A model generated the notes under the pieces. The model saw only the letters and a program-made list of their open reading frames with translations, did no database searches and was not told the DNA's origin. The position numbers and the translations under genes are program-made. A stretch of DNA of 5,077 bases, taken from contig JALONY010000251.1 in the NCBI GenBank assembly GCA_025454715.1, positions 1 through 5,077 on the forward strand. The letters run 5' to 3'. Numbering within the stretch: position 1 is the first letter of the stretch; each line of letters begins with the position of its first letter. The stretch is from Anaerolineae bacterium (lineage in GTDB: Bacteria > Chloroflexota > Anaerolineae > Aggregatilineales > Phototrophicaceae). This document shows positions 1 through 5,077 of this stretch, piece by piece.

Positions 1-12
1 ACCCGCTCTGCA

Positions 13-55
13 CCCCCTCGCCCCGTCAGTGGGAGAGGGGGACGGGGGGTGAGGG
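13..55 (+). repeat. C-rich/G-rich hairpin repeat with G-quadruplex motif
   Basis: Positions 13-23 (CCCCCTCGCCC) pair with 31-41 (GGGAGAGGGGG) to form an 11-base stem with one G-A mismatch and a 7-base loop. The right arm continues into more G-runs, so 31-55 contains four runs of three or more G (31-33, 37-41, 44-49, 53-55) separated by loops of 2-3 bases, a textbook G-quadruplex pattern on the coding strand. There is no T-run after the stem, so it is not a standard intrinsic terminator. Short hairpins of this CCCCCTC...GAGGGGG style are frequent between genes in Chloroflexota; that link is from general knowledge, and only one copy is present here. It lies just before the permease start, where it could form in the leader RNA. 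Confidence 0.5.
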
Positions 56-83
56 ACACCCCAGAAAGCCGGTCGATTTGCCC

Positions 84-1718
84 ATGCGCCACCTCGCCAA
101 GCTCACCCTCTACGCCCTGCCGATCGGCTTTTTGGGGGTCTTTTTCGCCTACCCCTTGTTCAGCATCTTGCGCGTCAGCCTGACCAGCGACGCTGGCGGC
201 CTCGACCTGAGCGGGTTCGCCGACCTGCTCACCAAGCCGTATTACCGCGAGACGCTGGCGTTTACCGTCGGGCAAGCCGCGCTCTCGACCGCCCTGACCC
301 TCGCGCTGGCCGTGCCGTGCGCGTTGGTGTTCGTCCGCTACCGCTTTTGGGGCAAGGGCGCGCTGATGGCGCTCGGCACCCTGCCGTTCGTCCTGCCGAC
401 GGTGGTGGTGGCCGCCGCGTTCGATGCGCTCATCGGGGAGCGCGGCGCGCTCAACCAACTGCTGATGGGCGCGTTCCGCCTCGACACCCCGCCCATCCAA
501 TTGGAGCGCACGCTGACGCTCGTCCTCATCGCGCACGTCTTCTACAATTTCGCCGTCGCCCTGCGGATGATTGCGGGCTACTGGGGCAACCAATCGCCCC
601 GCCTCGAAGAGGCCGCCCGCGTGCTGGGCGTGAGCGGGTGGGGCTTGTGGTGGCGGGTGCGCCTGCCCATGCTCCGCCCCGCCATCGCCGCCGCTGGCCT
701 GTTGGTGTTCATCTTCACGTTCACCAGCTTCGGCGTCGTCTTGATTTTGGGCGGCTCACGCCTTGCCACCCTCGAGGTCGAGATTTACCGCCAAACCCTG
801 ACCTTTTTTGACCTCCCGACCGCCGCCGCCCTCTCGCTGGTGCAGTTGGTCGTCACCAGCGTGATGATGCTGGCCTACACCCGCCTGCAAGCCGGGCAAT
901 CGGGCGCGTTGGCCGCCCGCGCCCAGACCGAGCGCACCCCGCGCACCCGCGCCGAGCGCTGGGCGGTCGGCCTGACGGTCGGACTGATGCTGGCGCTACT
1001 GGTCGCGCCGCTGGCCGCGCTGGTGCTGCGCGCCCTGACGGTGGCCGGTGGCCTCGACAATTTCGCCCGCCTCGGCGTCAACGCCCGTGGGTCGGTCTTG
1101 TTCGTGCCGCCCACCGTCGCCATCGGCAACTCGTTGCTGTTCGCGGCGTTGGCCACCCTGTTCGCCCTCGTGCTGGGCACCCTGACCGCCGCCCTAATCC
1201 ACCGCCAACGCGGCGGCTGGCTCGATGCCGCGTTCATGTTGCCGTTGGCCACCAGCGCCGTCACGCTCGGGCTGGGCTATCTGGTCGGCCTGACCGCCCT
1301 GCGCGCCGCCTCGGTTTTGATCGTCATCGCCCATACGTTGGTGGCGTTGCCGTTCGTCGTCCGCAGTGTGCTGCCCGCCCTGCGTAGCATCCCACGCCAC
1401 CTGCCCGAGGCCGCCCGCGTCTTGGGCGAGACGCCCAGCGGGGTTTGGCGGCGCATCACCTTGCCCATCATCGGGCGGGCGGCCACCGTCGGGGCGACCT
1501 TCGCCTTTACCGTCAGCATGGGCGAGTTCGGCGCGTCGCTGTTCATCGCCCGCCCCGACACCCCGACCATGCCGGTCGTGATTTTCACCTTGCTCGGGCA
1601 ACCGGGCGCGTCCAACTATGGGCAAGCGCTGGCCATGAGCGTGATTTTGATGGCGGTATGCGCGATCGGCTTTTTCGTGATTGAACGCTTGCGAACCGCC
1701 GGAGTGGGCGAATTTTAA
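84..1718 (+). CDS. ABC transporter permease, thiamine/iron(III) family (ThiP/FbpB type)
   Basis: This is an inner-membrane permease that would work with a periplasmic or lipid-anchored binding protein and an ATPase to import thiamine or ferric iron. From the ATG at 84 it has 544 residues, the usual size for family members with two fused permease domains. About twelve hydrophobic segments are visible (residues about 9-29, 61-84, 92-117, 143-167, 200-222, 245-268, then 293-318, 344-372, 379-406, 410-430, 466-489, 511-536), split by an Arg-rich cytoplasmic linker near 269-292. Each half carries an EAA loop that contacts the ATPase: EAA 176-178 with G182 and P195, and EAA 442-444 with G448 and P461. 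The motifs LIAHVFYNF, LGGSRLATLEVEIYRQ and SMGEFGASLF match the ThiP pattern better than a generic permease, but Fe(III) permeases are close relatives, so the substrate is unsettled. A TTG at 78 in the same frame is an alternative start; neither has a clear Shine-Dalgarno sequence. The partner genes are not in the window. The gene looks intact. Confidence 0.9.
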   Translation: MRHLAKLTLYALPIGFLGVFFAYPLFSILRVSLTSDAGGLDLSGFADLLTKPYYRETLAFTVGQAALSTALTLALAVPCALVFVRYRFWGKGALMALGTLPFVLPTVVVAAAFDALIGERGALNQLLMGAFRLDTPPIQLERTLTLVLIAHVFYNFAVALRMIAGYWGNQSPRLEEAARVLGVSGWGLWWRVRLPMLRPAIAAAGLLVFIFTFTSFGVVLILGGSRLATLEVEIYRQTLTFFDLPTAAALSLVQLVVTSVMMLAYTRLQAGQSGALAARAQTERTPRTRAERWAVGLTVGLMLALLVAPLAALVLRALTVAGGLDNFARLGVNARGSVLFVPPTVAIGNSLLFAALATLFALVLGTLTAALIHRQRGGWLDAAFMLPLATSAVTLGLGYLVGLTALRAASVLIVIAHTLVALPFVVRSVLPALRSIPRHLPEAARVLGETPSGVWRRITLPIIGRAATVGATFAFTVSMGEFGASLFIARPDTPTMPVVIFTLLGQPGASNYGQALAMSVILMAVCAIGFFVIERLRTAGVGEF

Positions 1719-1849
1719 TCGGCGTTCGGTAGCTTGCACAACCAAAACGACGGCCTTTAGGACACTTTAACCACACAGTCTTCTGGCATATTGCACAAAG
1801 ATAAAGTACCATGGTGGCAGAGGGATAGAGAAGTACCCAGAGGAGACGA
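1719..1849 (+). promoter_or_regulatory. Intergenic region before the oxidoreductase gene
   Basis: These 131 bases are clearly less GC-rich than the flanking genes, as expected for a regulatory region, so the oxidoreductase may have its own promoter. The best -10-like sequence I see is CATATT at 1787-1792, with only a weak -35 match (TTTAAC, 1766-1771, spacing 15); TAAAGT at 1802-1807 is an alternative. Neither is convincing. The 8-base word TTGCACAA occurs twice (1734-1741 and 1791-1798), and AAGTACC occurs twice (1804-1810 and 1831-1837). No hairpin followed by a T-run is present after the permease stop, so read-through from the permease is possible. Confidence 0.35.
1839..1846 (+). promoter_or_regulatory. 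Shine-Dalgarno sequence for the oxidoreductase gene
   Basis: AGAGGAGA precedes the ATG at 1850. Its core AGGAG (1841-1845) leaves four bases before the start codon, slightly short but workable. It supports 1850 as the start. An ATG at 1811 opens only a five-codon frame that ends in TAG at 1826. Confidence 0.75.
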
Positions 1850-4276
1850 ATGGCAGAGAACATCAAGCCCACCCCCAACGACCTGTCGGGGGACAGCAAC
1901 CGCCAGCGCAAGCTGGCCGGAAAGCCGGATTTCTCGCTCGATGCAAAATACTTACAAGAAGACGGGGTGATCGTGCTGTCGGGCGTGCAGGCGCTGATGC
2001 GCGTGCCGCTGGACATGCGCCGCGCCGACCAGCGCCGCGGCCTGAACACAGCCACCTTCGTCTCCGGCTATCGCGGCTCGCCGGTGGGCGGCCTCGATAT
2101 GCTGATGCAAGAGAACAAAAAAATCTTAGAACAGTATCACGTCACGTTCATGCCCGGCCTCAATGAAGACCTCGCCGCCACCGCCGTGATGGGCAGCCAG
2201 ATGGCCAACAGCCTGCCCAACCCCAAATATGACGGGGTGATGGGCATGTGGTACGGCAAAGCCCCGGGCGTAGACCGCAGTGGCGACGCCTTCAAGCACG
2301 CCAATTTTGCCGGCGTGGGCAAATATGGCGGGGTGCTGGCGCTGGCCGGCGACGACCCCAACGCCAAATCGTCCACCCTGCCCTCGGCCACCGAGGCGCA
2401 GTTGATAGACGCCTTCATGCCGGTGCTCTACCCGGGCAACGTCCAAGAGATGATCGACCTCGGGCGCTGGGGCTACGAGTTGTCGCGCTATTGCGGGTTA
2501 TGGGTCGGGTTCAAGGTCGTCACCAACGTGGCCGACGAGTTCGCCAGCGTCGAGGTCTCGCTCGACCGCGTGCGCGTGACCGACCCGGGCTTCACGCTGC
2601 ACGGCAAGCCGTGGCAACCCGTCCAACGCCCGATGTTGCTCACCCCCTACTCGCTCCAGACCGAGCGCGAAATCGTCGAGGGCAAGCTGGAGGCGGCGCG
2701 CTTGTTCGGCGCGGCCAACCAGCTCAACCGCGTGACCGTGCGCGGCAACGACGACTGGATTGGCCTCGTGGCGGCGGGCAAGACCTATTACGACGTGCGC
2801 CAAGCCCTGATTGAGCTGGGCTTGGACGACGACGCCCTGCGGCATTACGGCATCCGCCTGCTGAAGGTGGCCATGCTGCACCCGCTGGACGGCGGCGTAT
2901 TGCGCGAGTTCGCCGACGGCCTCGAAGAGGTGTTCGTCATCGAGGAGAAGCGCAGCCTGCTGGAGAGCGCCCTGCGCGATGCGCTGTACGCCCTGCCCGA
3001 CCGCCCGCGCATCGTCGGCAAGCGTGACGAGCACGACAAGCCGCTGGTCAAGGCTTATGGCGAGCTGGACAGCGACGACATCGCCTTGCTCATCCATCAG
3101 CGCCTCGTCCGGCGCATCCCCCGCGAGGCCTTGCACGACCGCGCCGCCGAGATGGCCGCCCAGCCGTTGCCGCTCACCCTGCCGATGGTGTCCTCGACGG
3201 CGCGCACCCCGTACTACTGCTCCGGTTGCCCGCACAACACCTCGACCCTATCGGTGCCACAGGGCGCGTTGGTCGGGGCGGGCATCGGCTGCCACACCAT
3301 GACCTTGCTGATTGACAAGACCAAAGACGCCATCAGCGGCCTGACCCAAATGGGCGGCGAGGGCGTGCAATGGGTCGGGGCGTCCCCGTTCACCGACACC
3401 GACCACCTGTACCAAAACATCGGTGACGGCACGCTGTTCCACAGCGGCACATTGGCCATCCGCCAAGCCATCGCCGCCAAGGCGCACATCACCTACAAAA
3501 TCTTGTGGAACTCGGCGGTGGCCATGACCGGCGGCCAAGACCCCGAGGTCAACATGAGCGTGTGGCAGCTCACGCACCTGTTGCGCGCCGAGGGCGTCGA
3601 TAAAATCATCGTCACCACCCCCGAGCCGACCGCCTACCCCGCCAACGCGCACTGGGCGGAGGGCGTCGAGGTCTGGCACCGCGACCGCATCGAGGAAGCC
3701 CAGCTTGCCCTGCGCGAGCACCGCGCCGTGACGGTCTTGATTCACGATCAAGAATGCGCCGCTCTGCGAGGGGTGCGGCGACTGCGGCGAAAAATCCAAC
3801 TGCCTGAGCGTCTTCCCGGTCGAGACCGAGTTCGGGCGCAAGACGCAGATTCACCAGTCGTCGTGCAACAAAGATTACTCGTGCCTGAAGGGCGATTGTC
3901 CGGCCTTCATCACGGTCGAGCCGGACACCACCCCGCGCCAAGCCCACCGCCCGAGCTTCGAGATGAGCGCCGCCGACCTGCCCGCACCGGTTTACCGCAC
4001 CCGCGGCGAGTCCAACCTGTACATGTTGGGCATCGGCGGCACCGGCGTGGTCACGGTCAACCAAATCTTGGGCACGGCGGCGGCCGACGGGTACTTGGTG
4101 TTCGACGAGCTGACCGGCGCGCAGACCGTCCACCTGATGCACGCCACCCCCGGGCGCACGGTGGCCATTACGTCCACCAGCGTCGTCCCGACCGGCCAGA
4201 TGGTGGCCAACGGCGCGGTGCGTTACCCGGGGCTCAACCACCTGCACAAGTCGATCGACGCGATGACCACGCCTGA
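1850..4276 (+). CDS. N-terminal (alpha) part of indolepyruvate ferredoxin oxidoreductase, with out-of-frame tail
   Basis: This open frame has 808 codons, but only residues 1-638 resemble the family. Residues 639-808 are an Arg/Pro/His-rich tail that comes from reading the real gene out of frame, ending at the TGA at 4274-4276. The alpha part looks complete: GYRGSPVGG at 73-81 and GKAPGVDRSGDAFKHAN at 136-152 in the N-terminal pyrimidine-binding domain, a middle domain with KVAMLHPLDGG at 339-349 and VIEEKRS at 363-369, then CSGCPHNTST at 457-466, GIGCHTM at 478-484, GLTQMGGEG at 497-505, and the thiamine-diphosphate/Mg motif GDG at 525-527 with N554 in the segment ILWNSAVAMTGGQ. Homology ends at HDQECAA (632-638), where family members continue with an Arg/Lys-rich stretch. 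The start is supported by the Shine-Dalgarno sequence and by the fit of the N-terminus. If translated, it would give an alpha domain without the ferredoxin-like cluster or gamma domain. Confidence 0.85.
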   Translation: MAENIKPTPNDLSGDSNRQRKLAGKPDFSLDAKYLQEDGVIVLSGVQALMRVPLDMRRADQRRGLNTATFVSGYRGSPVGGLDMLMQENKKILEQYHVTFMPGLNEDLAATAVMGSQMANSLPNPKYDGVMGMWYGKAPGVDRSGDAFKHANFAGVGKYGGVLALAGDDPNAKSSTLPSATEAQLIDAFMPVLYPGNVQEMIDLGRWGYELSRYCGLWVGFKVVTNVADEFASVEVSLDRVRVTDPGFTLHGKPWQPVQRPMLLTPYSLQTEREIVEGKLEAARLFGAANQLNRVTVRGNDDWIGLVAAGKTYYDVRQALIELGLDDDALRHYGIRLLKVAMLHPLDGGVLREFADGLEEVFVIEEKRSLLESALRDALYALPDRPRIVGKRDEHDKPLVKAYGELDSDDIALLIHQRLVRRIPREALHDRAAEMAAQPLPLTLPMVSSTARTPYYCSGCPHNTSTLSVPQGALVGAGIGCHTMTLLIDKTKDAISGLTQMGGEGVQWVGASPFTDTDHLYQNIGDGTLFHSGTLAIRQAIAAKAHITYKILWNSAVAMTGGQDPEVNMSVWQLTHLLRAEGVDKIIVTTPEPTAYPANAHWAEGVEVWHRDRIEEAQLALREHRAVTVLIHDQECAALRGVRRLRRKIQLPERLPGRDRVRAQDADSPVVVQQRLLVPEGRLSGLHHGRAGHHPAPSPPPELRDERRRPARTGLPHPRRVQPVHVGHRRHRRGHGQPNLGHGGGRRVLGVRRADRRADRPPDARHPRAHGGHYVHQRRPDRPDGGQRRGALPGAQPPAQVDRRDDHA

Positions 4277-5077
4277 GGCCAACGTGTATTTCAACGCCAT
4301 CGAGGTCAGCGAGGCGTTGTTCGGCAGCCACATGCAAGCCAACCTGATGATGGTCGGGGCGGCCTTCCAGCGCGGCCTGATACCGGTCAGCGCTGAGGCC
4401 ATCGAGCAGGCCATCACGCTCAACGGCGTGGCGGTCAAGGCCAACGTGCAGGCCTTCCGCGTCGGGCGGCGCATCGTGGTCGAACCGGCGTGGGTCGATA
4501 CGCTCAAGACCCGCCGACAGGGCGAGCTGGACTACACGCCCGAAACGCTCAACGGCGACGCCCGCGCCCTCGTCGAGTCGGTCGCGCCGGAGGGCGAATT
4601 GCGCCGCTTGCTGGAGTTGCGCGTGCCGGAGCTCATCGCCTACCAAAACATCGGCTACGCCCGCCAATACGTCGAGTTCATCGGGCGGGTGCGCCGCGCC
4701 GAGCAACAGGCCGCGCCCAACCAAACCCGCCTAAGCGAGGCGGTCGCCAAGTATCTGTTCAAGCTGATGGCCTATAAGGACGAGTACGAGGTGGCGCGCC
4801 TGCACCTCAAGGCCAACGTGCGCGCCGAAATCGCCGACCAATTCGGCAGTCAGGCCAAGGCCGCCGTGATGTTGCACCCGCCGCTGTTGCGCTCACTCGG
4901 CCTGAAGCGCAAGCTCAAGCTGGGCGCGTGGTTCACCCCGTTCCTCAAGCTGCTGCGCGGCATGAAGGGCTTGCGCGGCACCCCGTTCGACATCTTCGGC
5001 CTCGACGGCATCCGCAAGACCGAGCGCGCCCTGATTGGCGAATACCGCGCCGCGGTCGAGAGCTTGCTGCCGACGCT
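3762..5077 (+). CDS. C-terminal part (Fe-S cluster region and gamma domain) of indolepyruvate ferredoxin oxidoreductase, frame-shifted and partial
   Basis: This frame is open from just after a TGA at 3738-3740 to the window edge, about 438 codons from 3762. It opens with cysteines spaced C-x2-C-x2-C-x5-C (codons 3765, 3774, 3783, 3801; CEGCGDCGEKSNC) and then SSCNKDYSC...C (3864, 3882, 3897), with PVETEFGRK between them; this is the iron-sulfur region that precedes the gamma domain. The gamma domain begins with the glycine-rich GIGGTGVVT (4029-4055) and continues with PGRTVAITSTSVVPTG (4149-4196), EALFGSHMQANLMMVGAAFQ and LNGVAVKANVQAFRVGRR. Between GTAAADGY and LVFDELTGAQ (near 4077-4097) about 40-45 family residues are absent, including the DQTGLxQKGG segment. 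The tail GLRGTPFDIFGLDGIRKTER is also typical of the family. An ATG at 3963 could restart translation just before the gamma domain, with no good Shine-Dalgarno sequence. Confidence 0.8.

Larger units (their letters stand above)
1850..5077 (+). pseudogene. Fused indolepyruvate ferredoxin oxidoreductase, frame broken and internally deleted, 3' end outside window
   Basis: Taken together, two reading frames make one long oxidoreductase: an N-terminal alpha part from 1850 to about 3763, then a cysteine cluster and gamma domain in another frame from 3762 to the window end with no stop. Family enzymes of this fused type are about 1150-1200 residues. They convert indolepyruvate and other aryl pyruvates with CoA and oxidised ferredoxin to aryl-acetyl-CoA, CO2 and reduced ferredoxin, in the cytoplasm, using thiamine diphosphate and iron-sulfur clusters. 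The pieces visible here add up to about 1076 residues. About 24 residues are missing at the frame break, 40-45 more near 4077-4097, and perhaps 40-60 beyond the edge, which brings the total back to the family length. As written, the gene cannot make the full enzyme. A true decaying gene and a sequence or assembly error both fit. Confidence 0.8.

Noticed and set aside
13..41. Intrinsic terminator of an upstream gene
   Set aside because: The hairpin is strong but has no following T-run; G-rich sequence follows instead, so a repeat element is the better reading.
609..1420. Repeated 14-base word GAGGCCGCCCGCGT at 609-622 and 1407-1420
   Set aside because: Both copies encode the EAA loop of the two homologous permease halves; the identity reflects the shared protein motif and codon bias, not a mobile repeat.
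875..1745. Antisense open frames opposite the permease
   Set aside because: They overlap conserved membrane segments and the second EAA loop of the permease and show low-complexity composition typical of shadow frames.
1811..1828. Five-codon upstream frame (ATG to TAG) before the oxidoreductase
   Set aside because: There is no good ribosome-binding sequence and no regulatory codon pattern; most likely chance.
1719..1849. Thiamine-diphosphate riboswitch, considered because of the thiamine link
   Set aside because: The conserved CTGAGA and ACCTGATC-type blocks are absent here and also in positions 1-83.
3786..3795. A-run (AAAAA) as a site of programmed frameshifting
   Set aside because: The run lies after the frame has already changed (CEGCGDC is upstream of it), and slippage there cannot explain the missing residues.
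3612..4724. Long antisense open frame of 370 codons opposite the oxidoreductase
   Set aside because: It is rich in Arg, Gly, Ala, Val and His with no recognisable motif, and it lies opposite clear family-like coding sequence; long antisense frames are expected in DNA this GC-rich.

Overview
The window holds two genes on the + strand of a high-GC bacterium, plus a short intergenic region and a repeat-like leader. I see no RNA gene, CRISPR array, insertion sequence or phage gene. The codon bias is strongly GC-rich. A C-rich/G-rich hairpin repeat opens the window, a type common between genes of Chloroflexota such as Anaerolineae. The fused indolepyruvate oxidoreductase resembles the actinobacterial/Chloroflexota form (the motif HDQECAA before the cysteine cluster). 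A Chloroflexota-like host is therefore a reasonable guess, but this is inference from style and not a phylogenetic result.

Layout: positions 1-77 hold a hairpin and a clean G-quadruplex motif immediately before the first gene. Positions 84-1718 encode an intact, two-domain, twelve-helix ABC transporter permease of the thiamine/iron(III) family (ThiP/FbpB type). Positions 1719-1849 are a 131-base, less GC-rich intergenic region that ends in a good Shine-Dalgarno sequence. From 1850 to the right edge runs a gene for a fused indolepyruvate:ferredoxin oxidoreductase (alpha plus gamma parts). It is a thiamine-diphosphate enzyme that oxidises aryl pyruvates from aromatic amino acid breakdown to aryl-acetyl-CoA and passes electrons to ferredoxin. 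Its last residues lie beyond the window.

The notable point is that this second gene is broken as written. Near 3755-3766 about 70 bases that the family normally has are missing and the frame changes: the alpha part is read in one frame up to about 3763, while the cysteine cluster and gamma part continue in another frame from 3762 to the end. Near 4077-4097 a second, in-frame gap removes about 40-45 residues of the gamma domain, including its signature DQTGLxQKGG segment. Two gaps in one gene mean either a decaying gene or errors in the assembled sequence, and the window alone cannot separate these.

The two genes may be linked through thiamine: the permease may import thiamine, and the oxidoreductase needs thiamine diphosphate. 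This is only a suggestion, because the permease could equally carry iron (which the oxidoreductase also needs for its clusters), and no thiamine riboswitch is visible. I did not find evidence of a new biological system here.
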